Source: Guillardia theta CCMP2712 (Eukaryota > Cryptophyceae > Pyrenomonadales > Geminigeraceae). Taken from it: a stretch of DNA of 64,000 nucleotides. Location: assembly GCF_000315625.1 (NCBI RefSeq), contig NW_005434608.1:381747-445746 (forward strand), written 5' to 3'. Below the pieces are notes generated by a model. It worked only from the letters and a program-made list of their open reading frames with translations. It was not told the DNA's origin and ran no database searches. The stretch's first letter is position 1. Each line of letters starts with the position of its first letter. The position numbers were made by a program, and so were the translations under genes. This document shows, in pieces, positions 1 to 11,704 of the stretch.

Positions 1-229
1 GGAACTGTCAGATGTCTAAACCAACTAATACTCTTCATACTCTTCAATAAATTAAACAGTTACTGAACTAGCGGCGCCGGGCAAGTCCTGTAATAATGAC
101 TCAGATCCTGACTCAGATCAGATCTGTAGCTTGGAATGACTCAGATCTGTAACGTGATCTGGGGAGGAAGGCTTGTACATGGCGAAAATGTGTTGTGCTT
201 CTCCTGCTCTTTCATCTTCCTTCCTCCCA

Positions 230-1405
230 CTCCTTCTACTTCATCTCCTTCTACTTCAGCTCCTTCTACTTCAGCTCCTTCTACTTCATCTCCTTCTACT
301 TCAGCTCCTTCTACTTCAGCTCCTTCTACTTCAGCTCCTTCTACTTCAGCTCCTTCTACTTCATTTCCTCTACTTCAGCTCCTTCTACTTCAGCTCCTTC
401 TACTTCATCTTCTTCTACTTCATTTCCTTCTACTTCAGCTCCTTCTACTTTATCTCCTTCTACTTCATTTCCTTCTACTTCATCTTCTTCTACTTCAGCT
501 CCTTCTACTTCAGCTCCTTCTACTTCATCTCCTTCTACTTCAGCTCCTTCTACTTCATCTTCTTCTACTTCAGCTCCTTCTACTTCAGCTCCTTCTACTT
601 CATCTTCTTCTACTTCATCTTCTTCTACTTCATTTCCTTCTACTTCATCTCCTTCTACTTCATCTTCTTCTACTTCATCTTCTTCTACTTCAGCTCCTTC
701 TACTTCATCTTCTTCTACTTCATCTCCTTCTACTTCATCTTCTTCTACTTCATCTCCTTCTACTTCAGCTCCTCTACTTCATCTCCTTCTACTTCATCTT
801 CCTTCTACTTCTCTCCTTCTACTTCTCTCCTTCTACTTCAGCTCCTTCTACTTCATCTCCTTCTACTTCATCTTCTTCTACTTCATCTCCTTCTACTTCA
901 TCTTCTTCTACTTCATCTTCTTCTACTTCATCTCCTTCTACTTCATCTCCTTCTACTTCATCTCCTTCTACTTCATCTCCTTCTACTTCATCTTCTTCTA
1001 CTTCATCTCCTTCTACTTCAGCTCCTTCTACTTCATCTCCTTCTACTTCATCTTCTTCTACTTCATTTCCTGCTACTTCATCTTCTTCTACTTCAGCTCC
1101 TTCTACTTCATCTCCTTCTACTTCATCTCCTTCTACTTCATCTTCTTCTACTTCATCTCCTTCTACTTCATCTCCTTCTACTTCATCTCCTTCTACTTCA
1201 GCTCCTTCTACTTCATCTTCTTCTACTTCATCTCCTTCTACTTCATCTTCTTCTACTTCATCTCCTTCTACTTCATCTCCTTCTACTTCAGCTCCTTCTA
1301 CTTCATCTCCTTCTACTTCAGCTCCTTCTACTTCATCTTCTTCTACTTCATCTTCTTCTACTTCAGCTCCTTCTACTTCATCTCCTTCTACTTCAGCTCC
1401 TCCTT
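230..1405. repeat. 15-bp minisatellite, about 78 units
   Basis: A tandem array of the 15-mer ccttctacttcatct and close variants (tcagct, tcttct, tttcct endings). There is no stop in any forward frame, so three long forward ORFs are open only because of the repeat. On the minus strand one frame reads an acidic pentapeptide series (EVEGD, EVEED, EVEGA). Two short deletions, near 370 and 771, break the 15-bp phase, so no single minus frame spans the array. The minus frame open over 819-1448 has no in-frame ATG. It may be an internal exon of an acidic-repeat protein or simply non-coding. Confidence 0.95.
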
Positions 1406-1608
1406 CAACCGATCCTGCGCCTTTTGCTCCCGTCCTCCCATCACTCAACCGAAGATGATCTGTGAGGCTTGTGTGTATGCCTCAAAGACCAGAAACAAAC
1501 TTTCTTGAGACCATGATGCCTCTTCATGACCTGACGCTTTCCTTATGCAGCCTTCACGCATCGTTTGTGCTTGAGGTGCTGTAACAAGTTCAGCAAGTGG
1601 GACTCGAC

Positions 1609-4408
1609 ATGGTCGATTCCACCGGCAGATTGTTTCCGATCGACATCTTCCTGCATGTCTGCGAGGCGATTTCCTTTGATGTCATCCTGCAGCTCAGATG
1701 TGGTGAGGGCATGGCCGTTAGCTCTGACTTCTCTCTGCTGCTCTTGTGTGCTCATGCTTCCCCTTCCTTCGACCTCTTCATCTAGAAGCTGCAATGTTTG
1801 GGTTTGTGGTGAGGGTTGGAGGGTTCAATGCATGCCAGTTCTGTGTTTACAGTTCTCATCCTGTTCTCCTCTCTTTCAGCCTGCTCTCCTCTCCTCTCAC
1901 CTCCCCCATCATCCATGCGAACCAGGAGTGTTCATCCTGACTTCTTATGAAAGTCTGCAAGCATTGGAACAAGGAATGCGATGCTGTGCTATCTCAATTC
2001 AAGGTGGAAAAACCTAGCGCTGCATGCAAACATCAAATGATGATCTGTGAACAATCAGAACGTTGAGCTCTCTTATGTCTATGACATTGAGATGGCGAAG
2101 AGGCTGCTTGCAAAGGTGAGGGAGTGAGGAATGGAGGGAGGGAGGGAGGGAGGGGAGGGAGGGAGGGAGGGAGGGAGTGGTGAGAATCTTTCAAGCTATC
2201 GGCTCACTTGCTCTTCAGTGCTGCAACTTAGAAAGTCTGAAGCTCTCCAAGTGCGATGAGGCTTGCACTCTCATCCTAAAGGTATCAGCTGAGCGAGTGC
2301 TGAAGGAGGTAATGACTGTGAGAGCTCGTAGGACATAAACAAGTTCGCCTTCCGCACATGCCTCAAGGCTCTCAGCTGCGACTGTGAGCTCGTGGCAGCC
2401 TCTTGCCGGGCCTGATTGTCTGTGTGGAGCAGCAGCGGAGCAGAAGAGTTTGAAGAAGGTCGTGAAGTCTTGCTCGGGTCTCCAGTCTCTCGGGTGAGTG
2501 GGGGGAAAGAGAGGGCTGGCAATGACACTTCCTCGAGGTTGCGATGTAAGGAAACAGACCCTCATGTTCTGTGCCAGCGAAAAGCTCAAAGAAAGTTGAC
2601 GGTAAGGAGAGCGATGCGATAAGATAACAACAACGACTACACGATGATGACGATGACGATGACGATGATGACGATGACGACGATGACGATGACGATGATA
2701 ATGATGATTTGATTGTGTTAGAGGACGGATCACAAGGAGAGAAGGCAAGAGAATATGACAAAGTAGCAGAGCATAGACCTGAGAGGGACAACAGTCTGCG
2801 GTATCGGCGGCATGGTGGAGAAAATATCGAACAATCTTCTGCAGGTGAGAGCCTGCCAACAGAGAGAGGAGGGAGCTCAGTTGTTCTCCTTCAGCTGGGC
2901 CTGCGCGGTTGTAACGTCCACGATGTACACTTGACTGAGCACCTCTGTCGCTTCACCTCCCTGCAAGTACGCTCCATCACCATCCCCTTTCTCCTCTCCG
3001 CTAATCGCTCACGTTCCTCCCATTTTCTCCCGTGCTGACCTGCTCATCATCTCCATCATTCCTTCCTGCTCCCTCCCCTTCCGTGTTCTTTTCGCCTTAC
3101 ACGTGCTTGCTCCTTGTTCTCCTACAGGTCCTTGATGTGGGTAAGAGCTGTCGCCGTCTGTCTGACGAGTCCATCGGCATTGTGCTGAGCTCTAAGCAGC
3201 CAAAGACAAGCTGACGTTCGGTCAGGTCACAAGGAATTGCTCTCGCTTGCAGTCCCTTACCATCAGTCACAACCTCTGGCTGACGCAGAGATCCATCGAG
3301 CATGGTCTCACCGCAGTAGCAAGCTCAGGGCCGGAGGAAGTGACGTGCTTGCTGCAGCCTTAGGACTTCCCTTCCTCTCTCGTCTCGGAGCAGCTGGTTT
3401 GAATTTTCATGATCCTTGCACGCTCGAGGCAAGTCTTGAACGCTTGCTCCCCTCCCTCGCATTCCCTCCTCCTCTTCCTCCCTCCTCCCTTCGCTATCTC
3501 TCCCCCTTGTTCTCACTCTCTCTTGGGGTCCGTCAGGGAATTTTATCTCTCTTCGAGAACTCGCAGCTCAAGTCCATTGACGGCAAGTGCTTCTCAACAG
3601 TCTTCCGTTTCTCTTCCCTTCTTCTGCGCTTTGTTTCCTATCATGATGCTGCAACTGACAGTCTCAATCCCCCGGACTCGCTTCGCACATGGCGGGCCTC
3701 TCACAAACGAGACGAGGAACGGCAAGCTGCAGATGGAGGAAATCCGAGCGGTTGAAGGCCAAGGAGTGACGGGCAGAACTGACGAACAAGCAGGTGGGAT
3801 GGTACACTACGGCATCGACTGCCATGGCGCTAGCTGAAGCGACGACGAACTTGACGTCCTTGGACCTGGCTGGTATGCTGTCTCGTCGCTTGCTCCGCCT
3901 TCTTCTTCTCCTGTGCTGCCCCTCTTGCAATATCCTGCTATGTGGTAGTTTGTCACCCTTTTATCCCCTCCTCCCTCTCCTCCCACTACTCTCTGGACCC
4001 CCTCGCAAGGAGAACCTCACGAGCTCACCCTTATCTCAGCGACGAACTTCGACGACCCTGCTGTCCGCATGCTCAGCCAAGGTCTGCATGAGCGAGGAGG
4101 GGAGGCTTGGGAAGAGGAGGAGGGGAGGGGGCGAGCGGGAGGGGTGGAAGGAACTTTGATCACGTGCCACCTGGTGACTGCGAACAGGATGTTCGCGTTT
4201 GAGAGTTTTGAGGCTCAACGGCTGTAAGAAAGTCACCGATAAATCGTGCGAGACTTTCGCACAGATGGAATTTCTCACTGAGTTGGTGAAGTGTTGTGAA
4301 ACACGTGAAAGTAATGTCCATGCACGGTGATGGGGAGATGGTTGCACTCACGATGAAGATGAATATTCGGCTGCAGCAGCTCTTGTTGCTGCTGGTGATG
4401 ATGGTGAC

Positions 4409-4446
<38 letters not shown>

Positions 4447-5005
4447 TGATGATGAGTTGAATGGAGAGGTAATTGCAGTGATGGCAATGTGAAGGATGTC
4501 AAGTTGTCACAAGTGAGCGACACTGGACTGAAGACGCTCATCGAAAACAAGATGGTCTTTCATCCCATAGCATCTTCTACTCTACGTGAAACTTGTCAGG
4601 GTGAAAGACTTTCTGTCCTCTCCTTGGCCTTCTGCAGCAATATCTCCGTCCCTGGTGACGTCATGGTGGCAGGAGGCAGATCAGAGGCTGAGCTTTGCGA
4701 GCAGGGCTGCAGGCTGAGGTAGGAGCAGGATCGACGAGCTTCGAGTCCCTTCGGGTCCTCAACTTAGCAGGCCTGACTCTCAACGTCGACATCTTGCGAC
4801 TTATCTCCATGTCAGTCTTCACTGCAACCTTTCTCATCTCACATCTTGCCAACCAGTCTCTCTGCTCATCTCCTCTGCTCGCATCCTCTCACCTCTCCTT
4901 TGCAGGTTTCCCCTCCTCACCTGGCTCAACGTCACCGACTCACACATCGTGAGTGTGCGCCTTCTACAGTGATCGTGCTGTAATCCTGCGCAGCGCTCCA
5001 ACTCC

Positions 5006-5039
<34 letters not shown>

Positions 5040-5684
5040 GCTTTGCCAGCCTTAAGACGAAGGGGGAATTGATCGAGTATGCTGCTCGCATCGACGACCT
5101 GCCGGCGCTCGCGATCAGGCAGGGACGGCAGACCTGCGCGGTGTCACAAGGGATCCCCTCCTGGTATGCTGGCGGGGAGGCGAAGAAAGAGCTGAAGATC
5201 CATGCAAGGGGCTGGCAAGGGCAAGTCAACAACCCAGGAGCAACGGGGAGCAAGCGGAGAACGCCGTCGTTTAGCATGTTGCGCACGTTACACGCCGACA
5301 GGTGCAGCGGCGTTGAGACCCTCTTCAGGTGATAGTGGATGACAGGGGTCGTCGAGCACTGACAGTTTTGTTCTTTCATAGGCTCCTCATCAAGGCGATG
5401 CCGCAGCATCTTCGGGTCCTCACTCTCTCCGGCAACGTACGCGACCCCCCCTCCCCCCATCTCTTCCAGAGCTTCTGTTTCCCACCTGCCCCGCAGATGA
5501 GCGGGACGGACGTGCTGGTCCTCGCGCAGGCTTGCAGATCTCTGAAGGAGGTGCTTGTGACTTGCATTCCTCCTCTGCTCACATACACCCGCAGCTATCC
5601 CTACGGTACTGCTCCAACGTGCTGCCAGGGGACGTCGAGATGCTGGGTCAGCAACGAGCGCTAGCTCCGCTTGCCTGCATGTAA
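1609..5684 (+). CDS. F-box / leucine-rich-repeat protein, many small exons
   Basis: A multi-exon gene; borders are approximate. The first exon (ATG 1609) encodes an F-box-like start, with FPIDIFLHVCEAISFDVILQ, followed near 1935-1985 by a CKHWN segment typical of F-box ends. Later small exons, each flanked by ag/gt, encode single LRR-like strands: CNLESLKLSKCDEACTLILK (2217-2281), LGLRGCNVHDVHL (2894-2967), VLDVG (3130), ATTNLTSLDLAG (3840-3872), LRVLRLNGCKKVTDKSC (4190-4250), ESLRVLNLAG (4735-4775), FPLLTWLNVTDSHI (4908-4950), HLRVLTLSGN (5409-5438), and LSLRYCSNV before the stop at 5682-5684. F-box/LRR proteins usually select substrates for SCF ubiquitin ligases; that role is inferred from family. 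Introns contain GGGA and GATGAC microsatellites. The first few exon joins could not be phased with certainty, so a degenerate copy is possible. Confidence 0.7.
2132..2176. repeat. (GGGA)n microsatellite
   Basis: An uninterrupted GGGA-rich tract in an intron of the F-box/LRR gene. The G-rich strand lies on + and could form G-quadruplexes. Confidence 0.9.
2641..2708. repeat. (GATGAC)n / (GATGAT)n microsatellite
   Basis: An intronic hexanucleotide/trinucleotide tract in the F-box/LRR gene. On the minus strand it opens a spurious poly-Ser or His/Arg-rich ORF. Confidence 0.9.
4396..4454. repeat. (GATGAC)n microsatellite, second intronic copy
   Basis: The same GATGAC motif as at 2641-2708, again within an intron of the F-box/LRR gene. 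Confidence 0.9.
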
Positions 5685-5803
5685 CTCATGGCGTGCAGAG
5701 CGTCGAGGAATCAAAGTCACCATCACCGACTACTCGAGGAGATAAAAAGCAAGCGCGTCATCGTGTGTACATTAATAAGAACCCTGCTATTCTACATCCT
5801 CCA

Positions 5804-6664
5804 CTACGTGTCCATCCTCCTCCTCGCATTCCGGATCTTCACCAGCTCTTCACCGCTCGGAGCGGTCTTGAGAAGACTGTCGATGTACAACCCGGAGAAC
5901 GCAAACCAGCTGTCCTCGTCGACGAAGTGATGTTTCATGTGGTGGAGCTTGATTGCGCGGAGAAGGCGGTTCTTGGGCATGACCTTGGTGTGCGCAAGGT
6001 AGTGGCAGAACTCATACAGGAGTCCCATGGCGGAGTAGGCGAAGGTGGCAGAGAGGCAGAGATCCGTAGGCAGGAGGAGGTAGAACAAGCCAAAGGCAGC
6101 TAGGAACCAGGACACAACCAGCCACACTGGGTCGATGGAGACGTAATAGTAGTCGAGGAGGTGATGCTGATGGTGGTACTCCTGCCCCCACCACTTGAAC
6201 GAGTGCAGCAGGTACTTGTGCAGCCACCACTCCTGGAACATCCAGAACTGACAAACTAGCGCCAACACGAGGAGATCGAGATGGTCAAACGTCTCCCCGC
6301 CCGGCACGAGTGCCATGGCCGCCCTGGACACCGCCATGGCCATAACTGCCCCTACCAGAATCCTTGGAGAATGGTCTTTGCCAAGGAAGAACCGCTGAAT
6401 GGCTCTCTCCATGGTCGCTGGAACCTCTTCCTCCGCACTGCTCAACGGTGCTTCACCGGTGGATGGGGCAGTTTGTCGCCTCCTTGTGCGAGGCGCGGTA
6501 TTCCTGAAGCCAGTGACTTCGGGTCTTCTGGAGTTGCCATGTAAAGGGGACAGACAAGGTAGTCGTCCCAATGCTGGATGGAAGCCCTCGGAATTCTCTA
6601 GGGTACAGATGAGGAGAGTTACGATCACGAGCCCGCGGCTGCACTTCTCGATTCTACTGGCCAT
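5804..6664 (-). CDS. plastid-targeted fatty acid hydroxylase superfamily protein
   Basis: A single-exon ORF, 286 aa from the ATG at 6664. An upstream in-frame start at 6721 gives 305 aa, but the 6664 start puts the hydrophobic signal (GLVIVTLLICTL) close to the N-terminus. It is followed by SEGFHPALGR, a Phe placed as in bipartite plastid presequences of red-lineage secondary plastids, and then a basic Ser/Pro-rich stretch. The mature part has the histidine boxes of the integral-membrane di-iron hydroxylases (FA2H / sterol desaturase type): HKYLLH, HHQHH, HYLAHTKV, HHMKHHF, set among hydrophobic segments (LDLLVLALVCQFWMF; WLVVSWFLAAFGLFYLLL). It probably hydroxylates a lipid or carotenoid-like substrate in a plastid membrane; the substrate cannot be read. 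It is convergent with the LRR gene. Confidence 0.85.
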   Translation of the reverse strand: MASRIEKCSRGLVIVTLLICTLENSEGFHPALGRLPCLSPLHGNSRRPEVTGFRNTAPRTRRRQTAPSTGEAPLSSAEEEVPATMERAIQRFFLGKDHSPRILVGAVMAMAVSRAAMALVPGGETFDHLDLLVLALVCQFWMFQEWWLHKYLLHSFKWWGQEYHHQHHLLDYYYVSIDPVWLVVSWFLAAFGLFYLLLPTDLCLSATFAYSAMGLLYEFCHYLAHTKVMPKNRLLRAIKLHHMKHHFVDEDSWFAFSGLYIDSLLKTAPSGEELVKIRNARRRMDT

Positions 6665-6760
6665 AACTTGTGTCCCAGCTTTTTGGGAGGGTTGGCGTGA
6701 GAGCAACTTCTTGGTACCCAACGCAAGATCGAGAGAGTTTTTCGTCTCCTTCGTGTTCGT

Positions 6761-6816
6761 CTTTCTCTACTCTCTCTCTCTCTCCCTCTCTCTCTCCCTT
6801 CCTCCCCCTCTCTCTC
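6761..6816. repeat. (TC)n-rich tract
   Basis: Low-complexity ctctctctc/ccctctc just upstream of the hydroxylase start, on its promoter side. Confidence 0.85.
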
Positions 6817-6864
6817 TCCGACCCTGTTACGTTCTTCACGCTCCCCCGGCTTCTGCCCTCTTGT

Positions 6865-7940
6865 ATGTCATTACAATAACCGTTATGTAACGGTGTAAAC
6901 TTTCAGTGCTGCGGCACATTTCCGCCGGAAATGCCCCGGGGCCGAAAATCATCCCCCTCATTCTCGCAGGTTTTCTGTTGGGGTGCTGGGTTGGGGTGGT
7001 CAATAGGGCGTAGCGGCTCGAAGGAGGGGTGGTAAAGGTACCGGTAGGGGACGTCTGACTGGCAAGGCATCTTGGAGATAGCGGGGGTATGACTCATAGG
7101 AATTTAGGTAGGGGGGTGGGTGGTTTACCTCTGTCGGGGTGGGTAGAGATATGATAGGGGTGGGGTGGAATGACCCAGGGGCGGGGTGTAGCTTTGCAAC
7201 CTCTTTCGGAAAACAGCTGCAAACTTGCACCGCTTGCAATTTCACACAGTTTCAGATTGGGTTAAAGAAGTTGAATGATGTCTCTAATATTTTGAAATAT
7301 AGAAACTTTGTGACAAAACACTTTAAAATTTATACAGGGAGTACCCCCTGATGAGAAACGGAGGCCAGGGTCTTTAGCAGCACAAAGAGCCCAAAGCATG
7401 TACCAAACACCCGGTACCTTTCCATAGTTTTGTCGCGTAGTAGACCCGTACTGGATTACCCCTACCCCCCCTTTCGCTCCCCGACTGAGAGAATGGGCGG
7501 ATGGGGAAAGACGCAACTCCCGGGTGGAGGAGCAGCGGGAGGGACAGCAGGAGCAGGAGCAGCCAGTATGAAAGAAGAGGGATCAACGTCTGCAGGATGA
7601 AGTGCACTGGAATCAGGAGTTGCGGAGCACAGGGTGAGGAGCAGGTGTTGGAAGATGGGATAGTTTGTTGAAAGCATAATCTCTCATGATTGGTGAAGGG
7701 ATAGCTCAACTGCTCAGCTAAGAGTTCAGACTAAGCATGCATTCGATGCAGCATCCCAAATAGCTTACGAGTAGTGCCTCATGAACCATGCTAATCTCCC
7801 CTCTTTCTCCCGGAAACCTTCACTGATCCAACCCACGCATCTGATGTGGTCTGCAGAACGTCAAAAATGTCGATCGACTCAAACGATGGAAAGGATCTTT
7901 TCGGTGACCTGCAGAATTTCTAAAACTCTGAATGCTGCTT
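6865..7940. other. intergenic, CTACCC/GGGTAG-type dispersed sequence
   Basis: No convincing gene. From about 6950 to 7480 the + strand is G-rich, with GGGGTGGT, GGTAGGGG and GGGGTGGGGTGG words, and contains an AT-rich core near 7265-7340 with aatattttgaaatatag. The same two ingredients recur at 11080-11660, 14725-14890, 23360-23770 and 32810-32960, which suggests a dispersed repeat family. Confidence 0.5.
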
Positions 7941-7965
7941 GGTCATGCTGACATGTGTTTGCAGG

Positions 7966-10345
7966 GCTGCAATTCTTCAACCCGGATGACGTGATCTCGC
8001 TGACATACACCACAAGGTACTTGCTTTTTCTCGTCGCTTTTTCTCGTCGGGATTACTACCTTATGTTGTCTCGAAGGATGAGATTTTTTGTGCGAAAGAC
8101 TGATATGACTCTATGAATTGCCACAAATGCATGTGATACCGCTGTCCTCTCATTCTTTCCCGATAGATCGGGAGACGTTCTGACAACATTGAAACCTCTT
8201 CGGCCTGAACCCAGCATCATTCTGTCGGAGGTCGCGCTCTGTGATTGTGATAACAACATCCTCTCTCATAAACTTCACTCAGACGCCCGATCATCCCGTC
8301 CATGGGGTGGCTGTTGTGGGATTCAGGTGGAATTCTTCGCGTTTCCTCAAGATCTTGGAGCTAACAAGGCCACGAACAGTTTTACGGGCAAGCGAGCAGT
8401 TCTGGATATTGTGAGAAATGAGGTGAAGCTATCTCACTGATCACGATGTCATGGCAAAGAAGATATTGAAGCAAACATCAGGGATGCTCCATGAAATGGA
8501 TAGTTGAAGACGATGAGAACTTGTGAGATTTCTTGCTGGATTGTGAAGACATCGACAGTAGGACTGAATCCAGAATGCACAGAATTAAGGAAGCAAAAGC
8601 AACATTAGAATCGATGAAGATCAAAGAGGCAAAGGTGGAGTGAGAGAGAGTGCTCTTTACTTGCGAATGACAACATGTTAGGTTGTTCCGTCGTCTCAAT
8701 ATACGGACGTCTTAAATGACAAGAGTGTTCGAATCGGTGAATACTGGTGTAATCATGCCTCCAGAGATCTTCTGAATGTTATTCTTGCAGTGATTATCAG
8801 CGGTCCTGTCGTTGATCGTCCAAGACGTGCAAGGTGAATCAGATAAAAATTAAGGCAAGATTCGAAGTGTGATTGAAGCGCTCACAGCGAAGCTTTGAAA
8901 GCGCACAAGGATGTCCTCTGCGACAGACCGATTGCCATGACGATTGATTCTGCAAGAGAGCTGTGAGTCTGTGGCAGCAACGCTGATTACTCTTGTTGAC
9001 ACCGAACTGCAAGATTTGCACTTGGACGGCGACAGAAGCAAGTGCTGATGACACTACTTCCTGGAAGGTGACGGTCACCGTATGGATGATTGGATTCTCA
9101 ACCCGAAAGTGAACAGACCTGGCAAATCTTTCTCTGCTGTCGTGATGTCTTTGTTCTCCTCTGCTTCCAAGATTGTCTGCGAACGCGTCATTCCTGGTAT
9201 GGCTAACTCCCTCCTTGATTTCTCCTTCTCCCGGTTTATTCCCGTCCTTCCCGCCTTTTCCCTCCTTCCCAGCCTGTCATCCTTTCACCTTCTTAAACTT
9301 CGTTGCAGACGGATATAAGCATCCTCTGCTTGATAAGAAGATCAATCCATCGGATCCTTCGGTAATGATTCCGCCTTGAAATCCCTTGAGTGATCGTTTT
9401 GATTGTTGCAGGTCGAGGCCATGTTTATCGATACCATCTTGCATGATTGTTTTGCCGTTAATTTCTGCATGTACATCTGTTAATTGTTGTCTCTTGTTTC
9501 TCTGACTTGACGCTCACCAGGTGTATGAGGCCCACGGAGGTTTCATCGTGCCTCGTCTCTGGGAAGGTGAGAGAAACTGCTTGCCGGATTTTTTCGTGTG
9601 TCAAAAGAATCGTTCGAATGTCTTTGTCTATAAAAATTAGGGCGAGATTATTTGACTCGATGCTGATGGTAATTGCTTAGGAGCACAAAGCTGAAATCAC
9701 CGTGTTGTATCCCAACGGATGTGTTTACACAATTTTCACGGCACTTGGATTGGAATCCGTTGATACTCAGAGCTTTTCACTGTCAGGAGAAAGGTTTTTA
9801 TCCAATTATGTTGTTTGACGTCTGATCAGTTGCCAACTAGATTGGTCGAGATGAGGAGAGTCGATCACATGCATGTCTTTCAGCACGAGATAACGCAGGG
9901 TGAGACCTCCAACCCGCTTCTCGTCTTCCTGACACTCTCGTGACCGCAGATAAACATCAAGAGTCTAAAGTTCTTCGCTTCACTCAGGCATGGATTCAGT
10001 CTCCTCTAACTTTCCACGCATGGCTCATCTCATCCACAGGAATACGAAGCTGCGAGAGCAGACGCGCTGGAGCAAATGTACGCTGCGTCCTCTGGAGCCA
10101 AGGTGAACAGGCGCTTTTCTTCCCCCCTCGTTTGTATCTGTTGACCTCACCTTTCACATGCTCCCCGTCCTAGTCTCGCGTACGCCTCTAGTTTTTTCAC
10201 GCAGATTTCAGGCGATCGCATCGAGAGTTCGCCCGCAACTGATCGAGCAGAATGTGGTACGACACGATGTTGTGCAGACTCGGAATTTTTGACACTTGAG
10301 ATGATTCAGGTTGACTGTCTCCGTATTGCCCAGGCATGCACTAAG
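7966..10345 (+). CDS. unidentified protein, multi-exon
   Basis: I do not recognise the family. Coding is inferred from a series of short in-frame peptides bounded by ag/gt: LQFFNPDDVISLTYTT (about 7967-8017), SGDVLTTLKPLRPEPSIILS (about 8168-8229), DGYKHPLLDKKINPSDPS (about 9309-9361), VEAMFIDTILHD (9413), VYEAHGGFIVPRLWE (about 9522-9566), EHKAEITVLYPNGCVYTIF (about 9681), EYEAARADALEQMYAASSGAK (10040-10102; 21 residues), AIASRVRPQLIEQNV (10212-10256) and VDCLRIAQACTK (10310-10345). The last three are phase-0 exons with clean splice sites. The region 8240-9080 is unclear, and both gene ends are undefined. Confidence 0.45.
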
Positions 10346-11704
10346 GTGAAGCTTCCTTAGTCTGATCCCCTTCACCAATCCTGTCCTCCTCCTCCTTCAA
10401 GGCTCCGCGGCGATCAAAGTGCACTGACGCCGAGTGAACAGGCGCTAAGGACTGGTCAGACTGTTCCCATCGAATATTGGTAAAGCAACGAGTCGCTGTC
10501 ATGGTGCAGAGGAACCAGATGACGGGAGAGAATCTCCCCGGCCACTGAGCGGCTACTTCCATATGATTTTCCTAAGTTCCCCGTTCCTTCTCCCTCTCTA
10601 TCTCCCTCGCTCTTCTGAGTACCTAAACTCTCTATTCCTTCTCTTGCACGTCATTGCCAACAGCCCGACCGAAATCACAATTGAGCCTTAGTGAGTGGCA
10701 CTGGCCTTCAACTTGACGGGCCCGCGGCCGCCGCAGTCACTGGGCCCGGTGATGCTCAGATCATAGTCAGCCTGGTATCATGATGATCATGCTTGGCGGC
10801 GGCGGCATGACCCGCATTTCAACACTGGAATCAATCATGCCACACTGACAGTACCGCGATTCCGAAGCAGCAGTTTCAAGTTTGTAAAGCATCCCGGCCT
10901 CCTGGGAGGGCCGATCACTGTATACGGCCCGGACGGTTCCGCCGTTAGTACGGTCGCGGACTCGAACAAAATTTTAGTGACAGGTACGGCGGTCATAGCC
11001 AATCGGAGGCGGCGCGGCCCCGAGCCTGCCGGGTCCCGGCTGATGCGACCCGGCGGGTCCCCGGTCCGAGAGGGGATGTGGGTACTCTCATTCTTTGTGA
11101 CATCGACCCACCCACTCTGACCCCTACTACCCCCATTTTAATAATTCAAGTACCCCTCCACTGGCGGATCTAGTAATTAACTAATAAAAGTAATACTGCA
11201 ATCACCCCACCTCCTGTGCAGGCTCACAACCACCGGTGCCTCTCCTTCACTTCACCACCCTACCATTCGGGTTGACCTACCCACCCTCACTCCAATGAGG
11301 CCGTTACCCCTACCCTCATTCACACTCACCCTACCAGAGGATCAATCACGCAAAACCACCCTACCCCCCATTCGTCCATCCTTACAGCAACTACCCATCC
11401 ACTACCCACCCACAAAGTCTCACTTCGTTTGCATACCCCTCCATTGATCTTTACTTGAGAGATGTAGAGCCCCGTACTTTCAATGACCCCACCCCTCAAT
11501 TTCACTTTTGGAAATCACCTACCCAGCTCGGTTCTCCGTTTCGAGCAGCTAATGACCACCCATCGTGTACACCACCCCACTGTATCAAGTACCCCTACCT
11601 AGTCGAAAAGGACTAGACCCGTTCTTCACAACCCCAACCCAGTGGTCCTGACCCCACCCCAGTGTTCAAAAATAAGGCGTCACAGTCTGGAAAAAACAGC
11701 AGCC
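10346..11704. other. intergenic: GC-rich patch then CTACCC-rich tract
   Basis: 10690-11070 is GC-rich, with gggcccgcggccgccgc, gatgctcag, ccgggtcccgg and similar words that recur at 14980-15075, 24240-24740, 28215-28260 and 49225-49345. 11080-11660 is C-rich on + (cccctactaccccc, accaccctaccc). No ORF with protein-like content was seen. Both parts look like dispersed repeat remnants. Confidence 0.5.

Noticed and set aside
136-1508. Three long overlapping forward ORFs (430-440 aa, Ser/Thr/Pro-, Leu- and Phe/Tyr-rich)
   Set aside because: All three frames are open only because the 15-bp repeat has no forward stop. Composition is that of a repeat, not of a protein.
2215-2859. Minus ORFs with poly-Ser or His/Arg runs
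   Set aside because: They read through the GATGAC microsatellite and introns of the plus-strand LRR gene.
8725-8745. gttcgaatcgg as a possible tRNA T-loop
   Set aside because: No acceptor stem, D-arm or anticodon arm could be folded around it.
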